Assembly (NCBI GenBank): GCA_035297145.1
Contig: DATGZN010000109.1
Location: 1 to 64,000 of the forward strand
DNA: 64,000 nt
Direction of reading: 5' to 3'
Source: QHXW01 sp035297145
Lineage (GTDB): Bacteria > Acidobacteriota > Terriglobia > Bryobacterales > Bryobacteraceae
Numbering within the stretch: position 1 is the stretch's first letter; every line of letters starts with the position of its first letter. Below the pieces are notes generated by a model. It saw only the letters and a list, made by a program, of their open reading frames with translations. It was not told the origin of the DNA and did not search any database. The position numbers and the translations under genes were made by a program. Shown here one piece after another: positions 16,310-24,434 of this stretch.

Positions 16310-18180
16310 TTGTTTCCTCCACCCGCGGCAATCACGACAAATTGTTTGCCACTCTTCCGGCCCATGAAGGTCATCGGTGTCGCATGAGCGCTCGCCGGCA
16401 GTTTCGTTACCCACAATTCTTTTCCTGTATTTTTATCGAACGCGCGAAAACGAGAGTCGTTTGTCGCCCCGATGAATACCAAACCTCCCGCGGTGACGAT
16501 GGAGCCACCAATGTTCGGTGTGCCCGTGGGAGGAATGCCGCGCGCCACCAGCTCGTCGATCACGCCCAACACCGATCGCCAGCGGAACTCCCCCTTGTCC
16601 AGATCGATGGCTGTCAGAGATCCCCATGGCGGTTTCTGGCACGGATATTGATTCTGGTCCCAGAAGCGCCCGCTGGCCGTGCCCGAGTCCATGGGCCGGT
16701 AGGGAATTTGCGATCCCGCCGGCCGCTTCACCATGTGAAACATCATGCCCACATCCATCGAGTTCACGTAAAGGGTGTGCGTTTCCGGGTCCCAGGATGC
16801 GCCGCCCCAGTTGGCGCCGCCATTGGTGCCGGGAAACAGCACCGTAGGCTTCAGCCCGATCGGCGTGTATAGGTCGCCAAGCACTGCGTTCTCGATCAGC
16901 TTGCCGCAGTACGTCCGCGATTCCGATGTTACATCCGTCAGTTCGTCGCGCGTCATTTTTTGCCGCGCGTACGGCGGCGGCTTCGCCGGAAACGGCTGCG
17001 TCGGCCATGCCTGCTCGCCCGGAATTTCGCTCGCCGCTACAGGTTTTTCCGCGACGTCGAACAGAGGCTTGCCAGTCACCCGGTCGAATAAAAACGTGAA
17101 CCCGGTTTTCGTTACCTGCGCCACAGCCGCTACGGGTTTGCCATCGCGCGTCACCGTGACCAGGTTCGGCGGCGCCGGAATATCGTAGTCCCAAAGATCG
17201 TGGTGCACGGTCTGAAAATGCCACAGCCGCTTGCCGGTTTCGGCGTCGAGCGCCGTCAGGCAATCGCCGAACAGCCCGGAACCCTTGCGATCGCCGCCGT
17301 AGTGGTCGGTTGATGGCGAGGTCAGCGGCAGGAACACAATGCCGCGCTCCGTATCCACCGTCAGAATCGACCACGCGTTTATGGCTCCGCGACCCTTCCA
17401 CGAATCGCCCTCCCAGGTGTCGTGGCCGAATTCTCCCGGCCGTGGCACGACGTGGAAGGTCCACTGCACTTTGCCGGTTCGCGCGTCATAGCCGCGCACA
17501 TCGCCAAGTGGTCCTTGCGGTGTTCCATCGGCGGTGAGCGAACCGCAGATAATCACGTTCTTGTACACCACCGGCGGCGACGTCATTCCGTACTCGCGGT
17601 TCCGATACTGCTCCGCAACACCGGCATGCATGTCCACAAAGCCGCCCAGCCCGAAACTGTCGTCCGGCTTTCCAGTCTTGGTGTCGATTGAGAACAGTCG
17701 CCCGTCGAGCGTCCCCAGCATGATGCGCTTTTGTTTGCCATCGCTCCAGTACGCCGCCCCGCGGCTGATGAACAAGTTCCGGGGCGTGTCCATATCGATT
17801 TTCGGATCGAACGCCCACAGCTCCTTGCCCGTTTCGGGATCGAGCGCAATCAGGCGCGAAAACGGCGTGGTGACATACATCACGCCATCGATTACCAGCG
17901 GCGTCGCTTCAAACGTACTGCGAACCGGATACGTCGACCCGTCGCTGATATCGCCTGTGTGATAGGTCCAAGCCACCTTGAGGCTAGTGACGTTTGACCG
18001 GTCGATTTGTTTTAGCGTGGAATACCGCGAGTTGCCCGGATCGCCGCCGTAGGACGGCCACTCCTGAGCGGTGACGCATATGGAAACACAAAATAACGCC
18101 GAGACGCAGAGACGCCGAGAAATTCTTTTCAGAGGTTTTTCTCGGCGCCTCGGCGGCTCGGCGTTGAAAACTCGGCTCAA
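16261..18180 (-). CDS. PQQ-dependent dehydrogenase (quinoprotein)
   Basis: 639 residues. It has a secretory signal (CVSALFCVSICVTAQ) followed by the first propeller blade WPSYGGDPGNSRYS, and the repeated tryptophan-docking motifs of eight-bladed quinoproteins (VAWTYHTGD, GKELWAF, GKVQWTFHVVPRPGEFGHDTW, GKRLWHFQTVHHDLWDYD). Such enzymes oxidise sugars or alcohols in the periplasm and pass electrons to cytochromes. No haem motif is present, so an external acceptor is needed, and the pentahaem cytochrome follows directly. A longer frame continues to 18759, but that part is the shadow of the upstream gene. I chose TTG 18180, which overlaps that gene's TGA (TTGA). Residues about 5-20 are encoded by a REP-like repeat. 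Confidence 0.9.
   Translation of the reverse strand: MSRVFNAEPPRRREKPLKRISRRLCVSALFCVSICVTAQEWPSYGGDPGNSRYSTLKQIDRSNVTSLKVAWTYHTGDISDGSTYPVRSTFEATPLVIDGVMYVTTPFSRLIALDPETGKELWAFDPKIDMDTPRNLFISRGAAYWSDGKQKRIMLGTLDGRLFSIDTKTGKPDDSFGLGGFVDMHAGVAEQYRNREYGMTSPPVVYKNVIICGSLTADGTPQGPLGDVRGYDARTGKVQWTFHVVPRPGEFGHDTWEGDSWKGRGAINAWSILTVDTERGIVFLPLTSPSTDHYGGDRKGSGLFGDCLTALDAETGKRLWHFQTVHHDLWDYDIPAPPNLVTVTRDGKPVAAVAQVTKTGFTFLFDRVTGKPLFDVAEKPVAASEIPGEQAWPTQPFPAKPPPYARQKMTRDELTDVTSESRTYCGKLIENAVLGDLYTPIGLKPTVLFPGTNGGANWGGASWDPETHTLYVNSMDVGMMFHMVKRPAGSQIPYRPMDSGTASGRFWDQNQYPCQKPPWGSLTAIDLDKGEFRWRSVLGVIDELVARGIPPTGTPNIGGSIVTAGGLVFIGATNDSRFRAFDKNTGKELWVTKLPASAHATPMTFMGRKSGKQFVVIAAGGGNKYNKVYSDSVVAFSLP
18095..18165. 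repeat. REP-like imperfect inverted repeat inside the start of the PQQ gene
   Basis: The left arm starts AACGCCGAGACGCAGAGACG and the right arm ends CGGCGGCTCGGCGTT. Each arm is about 28 bases and they pair with few mismatches around a short T-rich centre. The CGCAGAGACGCCGAG core is the kind of dispersed palindrome seen repeatedly in environmental bacterial genomes; a related half element lies at 60647-60673. It covers the 5' coding part of the PQQ dehydrogenase. Confidence 0.75.
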
Positions 18181-19451
18181 ACGAACTTGTACACCCCCGG
18201 CACTGGAAGCGGTGGCACGTCCACTGGCAAATCGTAGCCGAACGCTTTCGGGAACAGGTCGAGCTGTGAAGACATCATCTGGTCCCACGTGATCTTCTGT
18301 CCTGAGTACGCTGATTCCCGCGCCATCACACAGGTCATTGTGCTTTCGGCAACCTTCATTCCGTGATTGATGTATGGTCCCTGCCCGCGAATGCTCTTCA
18401 CCATGTCGATATGCTCCTGCACATAGGGATCGATGCCTTTCGCCCCCATGCTCTTGCAGTCGCTGCGGCCCTTCGAACCCACCACCAGCTCCGAGACATT
18501 CGTGGGCAAACCCCTCGGGTACTGCCGGCAGTAGCTGGACATGCGAACGCCATTCGGGTAAACGAAATCCGCGCTGATGTGATCGTAAATATTGCCGTAG
18601 ATCTCTTCGCGCGGACGCCACGCTGCTCCGCCCGTCGCCACTACCTCCACAGGATGCCCGCCCATCACCCAGTTGATGACGTCGATATTGTGCAGGTGCT
18701 GCTCCACCACCTGATCGCCGCAGATCCATACGAACGAGTACCAGGCGCGGTGCTGCCACGTCATGTCTTTCCAGTTCGGGTCCCGCTCCTTCTGCTGGAT
18801 CACGGGTGTGCCCACCCAGTACGCATAGGCCCCGGTGATTTCGCCAATCGCCCCATCCTGGATGCGATGGATGGTCTCGACGTATTCTTTCTGCGATCGC
18901 CGCTGCGCCCCGCTCATCACGGTCAGCTTCAGCTCTTCCGATTTCTTGGCCGCCGCCATGAATCGCCGAACGTTTACCGGATCGGTGCCGAACGGCTTCT
19001 CCGCGAACACATGCTTCTTGGCTTCCACCGCCGCTTCGAAATGCATGGGCCGGTAGCCCGGCGGTGTGCTCAGGATCACGAGATCGATATCCGACGCCAG
19101 GACCTTCTTGTACGCGTCGAAGCCCACAAAGTGATGCTCCGGATCGACCTTGACCTTCTCCGCAAGGCCGGGATAATTCTTCGAGTTGCGGATGTTATCG
19201 AGCGACGCTTCGAGATGATCCTCGAAAATATCGCCCATGGCCACCAGTTCGACATTTTCGTTGCCGTGGAGAAGCTGCGACGCTGCTTCGGTGCCGCGTT
19301 GCCCGCAGCCGATCAATCCCGCTTTTAGCTTCTCATTCCCCGCCCCGCGCACCAGCTCAGGCTTGATGATGGTAAACGCCGAAGCCCCCGCGGCAACGCC
19401 CGTGGACTTCTTCAAAAACGATCTTCGCGATACTTCGTTGGAATCTTCCAT
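18177..19451 (-). CDS. exported Gfo/Idh/MocA-family oxidoreductase
   Basis: 424 residues. It begins with a twin-arginine signal (SRRSFLKKSTGVAAGASAF). A Rossmann domain follows (LKAGLIGCGQRGTEAASQL), with the family motif VFAEKPFGTDPVNVRRF, whose lysine is the usual catalytic base, then the C-terminal alpha/beta substrate domain. Members use a tightly bound NAD(P) to oxidise, reduce or hydrolyse sugars. Tat export fits the need to fold with the cofactor in the cytoplasm. It is first in an operon with the PQQ dehydrogenase (four-base overlap) and cytochrome, suggesting joint sugar oxidation in the periplasm. A second, partial family member lies at 63421. Confidence 0.9.
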   Translation of the reverse strand: MEDSNEVSRRSFLKKSTGVAAGASAFTIIKPELVRGAGNEKLKAGLIGCGQRGTEAASQLLHGNENVELVAMGDIFEDHLEASLDNIRNSKNYPGLAEKVKVDPEHHFVGFDAYKKVLASDIDLVILSTPPGYRPMHFEAAVEAKKHVFAEKPFGTDPVNVRRFMAAAKKSEELKLTVMSGAQRRSQKEYVETIHRIQDGAIGEITGAYAYWVGTPVIQQKERDPNWKDMTWQHRAWYSFVWICGDQVVEQHLHNIDVINWVMGGHPVEVVATGGAAWRPREEIYGNIYDHISADFVYPNGVRMSSYCRQYPRGLPTNVSELVVGSKGRSDCKSMGAKGIDPYVQEHIDMVKSIRGQGPYINHGMKVAESTMTCVMARESAYSGQKITWDQMMSSQLDLFPKAFGYDLPVDVPPLPVPGVYKFV

Positions 19452-19504
19452 GAATCCGCCTCACAGTCCGAAGCGATTGTATCGTAACGGTGCGTCGGCG
19501 GCGA

Positions 19505-21316
19505 CTACTCGCTCTCGTCTCCGCTCACGCGCAGCACAGCCAGAAACGCCTCTTGCGGGATCTCCACTCGTCCCACACGCTTCATGCGCTTCTTGCCTTC
19601 CTTCTGCTTTTCGAGCAGTTTGCGCTTGCGTGTGATGTCGCCGCCGTAGCACTTAGCCAGCACGTTCTTGCGCATGGCTGGAATGTTTTCGCGGGCCACG
19701 ATCTTGTTGCCGATCGCGGCTTGCAGCGCCACCTCGAACATCTGTCGGGGAATCAGCTTGCGCATGCGCTCGATCACCGTCTTGCCGCGCTCGTAAGCGA
19801 AATCCTTGTGCACGATGATGGTGAGCGCGTCCACAGGTTCTCCCGCCACCAGCACGTCGAGCTTCACCATAGGCGCCGCGCGGTAGCCCGACAGATGATA
19901 GTCGAGTGACGCGTAACCGCGCGAGGCCGATTTCAGGCGATCGTAGAAATCGAGCACGATTTCGTTCAGCGGCAGCTCGTATTCGAGCAGAACGCGGCCG
20001 CTACCGATGTGCTCGAACTTCTTCTGCACGCCGCGCTTTTCTTCCAGCAGCGCCAGGATGCCGCCCAGAAACTCTTCGCGCGTGATCACAGTGGCGTCGA
20101 TGATGGGCTCTTCGATCTGCTTGATATCCGTCGGGTTCGGGAACTTGGTCGGATTATCAACCTCGATGACTTCGTCGCGCGTGGTGGTGATCCGATAACG
20201 GACGCTGGGAGCTGTGGTGATGAGGTCGATGTTGAATTCTCGTTCCAGCCGCTCCTGCACGATTTCCAGATGCAGCAGCCCGAGAAATCCGCAGCGGAAA
20301 CCGAAACCGAGGGCCACGGAGTTTTCCGGCTCGAAACTGAAGGCGCTGTCGTTCAGCCGTAGCTTTTCGAGCGCGTCGCGCAGCAGGCCGTGCTCGTGAG
20401 ATTCCACCGGAAACAGGCCGGCGAACACCATGGGCTTGATCTCTTCGAAGCCCGCCAGAGGTTCCGAGGCGGGGTTTTCGTCGTCCGTAATGGTGTCGCC
20501 GATCTGCGCGTCGGAGACGGTCTTGATATTGGCGGCGACAAATCCAACTTCGCCCGCCGAGAGATCTTCGGAAGGCGTGGCCTTCGGCGACTGGTAGCCG
20601 AGGCCTTCAACCTCGAATACCTGGCCCTTGGCCATCAGGCGGATCTTCTGATGCATGCGCAGGCGGCCATCCAGCACGCGCACCAGAATGATCACGCCGC
20701 GATAGGTATCGAACCAGGAATCAAAAATGAGGGCGCGCAACGGCTTGTCTACGGACCCGCGCGGCGGTGGAACGCGCCTGACGACGGCTTCGAGCGTTTC
20801 GTGAATGCCCACGCCCTGCTTGGCACTGACGAGCAACGCATCGTCGGCCGGCAACCCGATGACCTGCTCGATCTGCTCGCGAATGCGCTCGGGCTCGGCT
20901 GCAGGCAAGTCGATCTTGTTGATGACGGGAATGATTTCCAGATTGTGATGCAGCGCGAGATAGGTGTTGGCGAGGGTCTGCGCCTCGACGCCTTGTGAAG
21001 CGTCCACCACCAAAAGCGCGCCTTCACACGCCTGCAGGCTGCGCGAAACTTCGTAGGTGAAATCGACGTGGCCCGGGGTGTCGATCAAATTCAGTTGATA
21101 CAAATTGCCATCGTCGGCCTGATAATTCAGGCGCACCGCATGGGCCTTGATGGTGATGCCGCGCTCGCGTTCCAGGTCCATCGAATCGAGCACCTGCTCC
21201 ATCATCTCGCGCTGGGACAGCGCCCCGGTGACTTCCAGCAGGCGGTCCGCGAGGGTTGATTTTCCGTGGTCGATGTGCGCGATGATCGAGAAGTTGCGGA
21301 TGAACTTGGGGTCCAT
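19505..21316 (-). CDS. lepA: elongation factor 4 (LepA), ribosome back-translocase GTPase
   Basis: 603 residues, full length. GTPase motifs are intact: G1 AHIDHGKST, G3 DTPGHVDF, G4 NKIDL and G5 SAKQG. The LepA-specific C-terminal domain is present (PMVKLDVLVAGEPVDAL, YERGKTVIERMRKLIPRQMFE, and the basic end ITRKRKLLEKQKEGKKRMK). LepA acts on stalled ribosomes and in initiation. The start MDPKFIRNFSIIAHIDHGKS is canonical. It is divergent from the enoyl-CoA hydratase gene with 54 bases between. Confidence 0.97.
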   Translation of the reverse strand: MDPKFIRNFSIIAHIDHGKSTLADRLLEVTGALSQREMMEQVLDSMDLERERGITIKAHAVRLNYQADDGNLYQLNLIDTPGHVDFTYEVSRSLQACEGALLVVDASQGVEAQTLANTYLALHHNLEIIPVINKIDLPAAEPERIREQIEQVIGLPADDALLVSAKQGVGIHETLEAVVRRVPPPRGSVDKPLRALIFDSWFDTYRGVIILVRVLDGRLRMHQKIRLMAKGQVFEVEGLGYQSPKATPSEDLSAGEVGFVAANIKTVSDAQIGDTITDDENPASEPLAGFEEIKPMVFAGLFPVESHEHGLLRDALEKLRLNDSAFSFEPENSVALGFGFRCGFLGLLHLEIVQERLEREFNIDLITTAPSVRYRITTTRDEVIEVDNPTKFPNPTDIKQIEEPIIDATVITREEFLGGILALLEEKRGVQKKFEHIGSGRVLLEYELPLNEIVLDFYDRLKSASRGYASLDYHLSGYRAAPMVKLDVLVAGEPVDALTIIVHKDFAYERGKTVIERMRKLIPRQMFEVALQAAIGNKIVARENIPAMRKNVLAKCYGGDITRKRKLLEKQKEGKKRMKRVGRVEIPQEAFLAVLRVSGDESE

Positions 21317-21370
21317 GCGGTATGATGCTGAAGGGACGGGGCATCGCCCGGCCCTTACGAATTATCCCAT

Positions 21371-22156
21371 ATGTCCTACAGCAACATTCGTTTGGAGACG
21401 GCACAGGACGGCATTGCAACCGTCACGGTGAACCGTCCCGACAAGCTGAATGCTCTGAATCGGGACACTGTGAGCGAGCTTTCGGACGCTTTCACGCGAG
21501 TGCGCAACGACGCCGCGATCCGTGCGCTGATCGTAACCGGCGCGGGAGAGAAAGCGTTCGTGGCAGGGGCGGACATCAACGAGCTCGCCGTGCTGTCACC
21601 TCTAGAGGCACGAGCGCTCGCCATGCGTGGGCAGGCGGTTTTTCGCGCGCTCGAAACCCTGCCGAAACCGACCGTCGCCGCTGTTAACGGGTTTGCGTTG
21701 GGCGGCGGCCTTGAGTTGGCGATGAGCTGCGCTATCCGCGTCGCATCACCGAATGCAAAGTTCGGCCAGCCGGAAGTGAAACTCGGTCTTGTGCCGGGAT
21801 ACGGCGGCACACAGCGTCTGCCGCGCCTTGTGGGCCGTGGCCGCGCGATCGACATGCTTATCACGGGCGAGCCCATCGACGCCGCGGAAGCTCACCGGTT
21901 GGGCCTGGTGAATTACATCGCGCCGCTCGAGGAGCTGCTGCCTTTTTGCCGGTCTTGGATGCAAAAGGTGCTGGCCAACGGGCCGCAGGCGGTCGCGCTT
22001 GCCCTCGAAGCGGTGGACGTGGGCTTGGATTGCGGGCTGGAGCAAGGCCTGCGTTTCGAGGCTACGGCATTCGGCCTCACCGCGGCGACCGAGGACCGGC
22101 GGGAGGGCACTCGCGCCTTTCTCGAAAAGCGCAAGGCGGCTTTCGCGGGGAAATAG
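21371..22156 (+). CDS. enoyl-CoA hydratase/isomerase family protein
   Basis: 261 residues of the crotonase superfamily, which hydrates trans-2-enoyl-CoA in fatty-acid oxidation or performs related reactions. The oxyanion-hole and substrate-loop motif GAGEKAFVAGADINEL is present, as is ALGGGLELAMSCAIRVAS. The two catalytic glutamates of hydratases are matched by the Glu in GGLELAMSC and the Glu in QPEVKLGLVPGYGGTQRL. It is cytoplasmic. It is followed three bases later by ribH, so the block may be one transcript. The acyl chain preferred cannot be told. Confidence 0.92.
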   Translation: MSYSNIRLETAQDGIATVTVNRPDKLNALNRDTVSELSDAFTRVRNDAAIRALIVTGAGEKAFVAGADINELAVLSPLEARALAMRGQAVFRALETLPKPTVAAVNGFALGGGLELAMSCAIRVASPNAKFGQPEVKLGLVPGYGGTQRLPRLVGRGRAIDMLITGEPIDAAEAHRLGLVNYIAPLEELLPFCRSWMQKVLANGPQAVALALEAVDVGLDCGLEQGLRFEATAFGLTAATEDRREGTRAFLEKRKAAFAGK

Positions 22157-22159
22157 ATC

Positions 22160-22639
22160 ATGCCTTCCATCATCGAAGGAGATCTTTCGGCCAAAGGGCT
22201 GCGGTTCGCCATCATCGTGGGCCGGTTCAACAGCTTCATCTCAGAGCGGCTGCTGGCGGGCGCGCTCGATGCTCTGACTCGTTCCGGATGCACGGAAGAA
22301 AACATCGAGATCGTCCGCGTGCCAGGTTCCTGGGAAATGCCGGTGGTGGCGCGTGAGCTGGTGAAGATGAAGCGTCACGACGCCATCATCGCTCTGGGGG
22401 CTGTGATTCGTGGGGACACGCCGCACTTCGACTACGTTGCCGGTGAGATGGCGCGCGGCCTGGCTGAAGTGACTCGCGAATCCGGCGTGCCCGTCGCGTT
22501 TGGCGTACTGACAACTAACAATGTCGAGCAGGCGGTGGATCGCGCGGGCGCCAAGAGCGGAAACAAAGGCTTCGACGCCGCCATGAGCGCCATCGAAATG
22601 GCCAACCTGATGCGGCGTCTGCGCCAGCCTTCGGCGTAA
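22160..22639 (+). CDS. ribH: 6,7-dimethyl-8-ribityllumazine synthase
   Basis: 159 residues. It joins the ribityl-aminouracil and butanone-phosphate precursors in the penultimate step of riboflavin synthesis. The family blocks are VGRFNSFISERLLAGALDAL, VPGSWEMPVVARELV, and ALGAVIRGDTPHFDYVAGE with the catalytic histidine in TPHFDY, then FGVLTTNN and the C-terminal NKGFDAAMSAIEMANLM. It is followed directly by nusB, the usual bacterial order. Confidence 0.97.
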   Translation: MPSIIEGDLSAKGLRFAIIVGRFNSFISERLLAGALDALTRSGCTEENIEIVRVPGSWEMPVVARELVKMKRHDAIIALGAVIRGDTPHFDYVAGEMARGLAEVTRESGVPVAFGVLTTNNVEQAVDRAGAKSGNKGFDAAMSAIEMANLMRRLRQPSA

Positions 22640-22641
22640 GC

Positions 22642-23052
22642 ATGCCTGCCCGGCGCCGGTCTCGCGAACATGCGCTGCAAATCCTTTATCAGTGGGACAT
22701 GCGAAAACAACCGGTTGACGAATCCATTCAGACGTTCTATGGCACTCTGTTTTCCGAAGAGGGCGCCGTAGCGCCGCCGCGTGACGCTTTCCTGGAAGAG
22801 TTAGTACGCGGGACCGTTGAGAAAGCCGCCGAGATTGACGTACTGATTTCCGGGCATGCCGAGCACTGGCGGTTGGAGCGAATGCCGGCGGTGGATCGAA
22901 ACATTCTGCGGCTCGCGATCTACGAGATGCGGCATACCGAGACGCCCGCGGCGGTGGTGATGGACGAAGCTCTGGAACTCGCGCGGCGGTTTTCGACAGA
23001 AGAATCGGTGCACTTTGTGAACGGCGTGCTGGATGCGGTGCATAGAGAATAA
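22642..23052 (+). CDS. nusB: transcription antitermination factor NusB
   Basis: 136 residues, all-helical. The arginine-rich N-terminus (MPARRRSREHALQILYQWDMR) and the family motif WRLERMPAVDRNILRLAIYEM are intact, as is VVMDEALELARRFSTEESVHFVNGVLD. NusB with NusE binds boxA RNA during rRNA transcription. The gene starts two bases after ribH, so the two are translationally linked. A long inverted repeat follows immediately after the stop. Confidence 0.96.
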   Translation: MPARRRSREHALQILYQWDMRKQPVDESIQTFYGTLFSEEGAVAPPRDAFLEELVRGTVEKAAEIDVLISGHAEHWRLERMPAVDRNILRLAIYEMRHTETPAAVVMDEALELARRFSTEESVHFVNGVLDAVHRE

Positions 23053-23059
23053 AAGACGA

Positions 23060-23131
23060 GGTGTTAGGTGCTAGGTTTTAGCTGTTAGGGACCGAGCTGG
23101 CACTAGCACCTAAAACCTAGCACCTAGAACC
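23060..23131. repeat. long inverted repeat between nusB and lysA
   Basis: Two 29-base arms (23060-23088 and 23103-23131) pair at about 25 positions, with a perfect 16-base core: AGGTGCTAGGTTTTAG (23066-23081) and CTAAAACCTAGCACCT (23110-23125). The arms are built from repeated GGTGCTAG/TTAGGTG units, so it is a REP-like palindrome. It fills the whole space between nusB and the lysA ATG at 23138. It would form a strong RNA hairpin but lacks a T-run, and it leaves no normal ribosome-binding site for lysA. Confidence 0.85.
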
Positions 23132-23137
23132 TGATTT

Positions 23138-24376
23138 ATGTTTCTCTACTCCGAAAACTCTCTCTACTGCGAAGGGGTCGCCCTCGACGACATCGCCCGC
23201 CGCGCCGGAACGCCGTGCTACGTCTATTCGAGACAGTCACTTCTTGAAAACTTCCGCGCTTACGACGAGGCGTTGGGCGATCTGCCGCACATGATCTGCT
23301 ACTCCGTGAAAGCCAACGGCTCGCTTGGCATTCTGTCGTTGCTGGCGAAGGCTGGGGCGGGGTTCGACATCGTTTCGGGCGGCGAGTTGTACCGTGTGCT
23401 CAAGGCCGGAGGCGATCCGGTACGCGTGGTGTTCTCAGGGGTCGGCAAGCGGTCGGACGAGATTGATTTCGCTCTGGAAAAAGGCATTCACAGCTTCAAT
23501 TGCGAGTCCGAGCCGGAGCTGGCGCTCATCAATGCGCTGGCCGCGCGACGCGGTGTGCGAGCGTTGTTTTCGCTGCGTGTCAATCCGGACGTGAATGCCG
23601 AAACTCATCCCTATATTTCAACCGGATTGCGCAAGCACAAGTTCGGCATGGATATTCATGAAGCTGAGCCGATCTATGATCGCGCGCGAGAGTTACACAA
23701 CCTCGAAGCCAGCGGCGTGAGCTGTCATATTGGATCGCAGTTGCTGAATGCCAGCCCAATCTTCGAGGCCATGGAGAAAGTACTGGAGCTGGTCGGGCGG
23801 CTGCGCGCGGCCGGGCACGCCATCAAGAGCGTTGATCTGGGCGGTGGGCTGGGCGTGGCGTATCAGTCGACAGATCACCCGCCACCCATCCGCACTTTTG
23901 TGGATTGCATTCGCCAGCGCCTGCAGGGCATGGAATTGACCGTGATGCTCGAGCCTGGCCGCTCCATCGTGGGACCGGCCGGCGTGTTGCTCACACGCGT
24001 CCTGTACCGCAAGCGCAATATCGACAAGGAGTTTGTGGTCGTTGACGCCGCCATGAACGACTTGATCCGCCCGGCGCTATACCGCTCGCATCACGATATT
24101 CTTCCGCTGCGCATGACCGCTCGCCCTGACATTCTGGCCGATGTCGTCGGACCGGTATGCGAGACCGGCGATTTTCTGGCCCGAGACCGCAAGCTCGCCA
24201 ACGTTGCTCCCGGTGATTTTCTGGCTCTTGCAACGGCGGGAGCTTACGGGTTCGTCCAAGCGTCCAATTACAATGCGCGGCGGCGGCCTGCCGAGGTGCT
24301 GGTCGAGGGCGATCAGTGGCGTATCATTCGAGCGCGAGAGACGTACGAGGATCTCGTTCGCGGCGAGACCACGTAG
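23138..24376 (+). CDS. lysA: diaminopimelate decarboxylase
   Basis: 412 residues, fold-type III PLP enzyme making lysine from meso-diaminopimelate. The PLP lysine is in CYSVKANGSLGIL. Further motifs are GAGFDIVSGGELYR, HIGSQLL, DLGGGLGVAY, the phosphate-binding EPGRSIVGPAG, and at the subunit interface CETGDFLARDR and AGAYG. These fit LysA better than ornithine or carboxynorspermidine decarboxylases. The start codon lies six bases after a long inverted repeat, with no clear ribosome-binding site. An alternative start further in would remove conserved sequence, so ATG 23138 is kept. Confidence 0.95.
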   Translation: MFLYSENSLYCEGVALDDIARRAGTPCYVYSRQSLLENFRAYDEALGDLPHMICYSVKANGSLGILSLLAKAGAGFDIVSGGELYRVLKAGGDPVRVVFSGVGKRSDEIDFALEKGIHSFNCESEPELALINALAARRGVRALFSLRVNPDVNAETHPYISTGLRKHKFGMDIHEAEPIYDRARELHNLEASGVSCHIGSQLLNASPIFEAMEKVLELVGRLRAAGHAIKSVDLGGGLGVAYQSTDHPPPIRTFVDCIRQRLQGMELTVMLEPGRSIVGPAGVLLTRVLYRKRNIDKEFVVVDAAMNDLIRPALYRSHHDILPLRMTARPDILADVVGPVCETGDFLARDRKLANVAPGDFLALATAGAYGFVQASNYNARRRPAEVLVEGDQWRIIRARETYEDLVRGETT

Positions 24377-24434
24377 CGCATTCGTAACGGAACCTGCGGA
24401 TTAGCGGTCTCGTATAATGGCCTGAAGGAGATTT

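Noticed and set aside
18181..18759. An N-terminal extension of the PQQ dehydrogenase frame
   Set aside because: It runs through the Gfo/Idh/MocA gene on the same strand in another frame and its translation is arginine-, glycine- and alanine-rich nonsense; the TTG at 18180 gives a normal signal peptide.
18363..19328. A 321-codon plus-strand open frame
   Set aside because: Opposite the exported oxidoreductase; histidine- and arginine-rich shadow without motifs.
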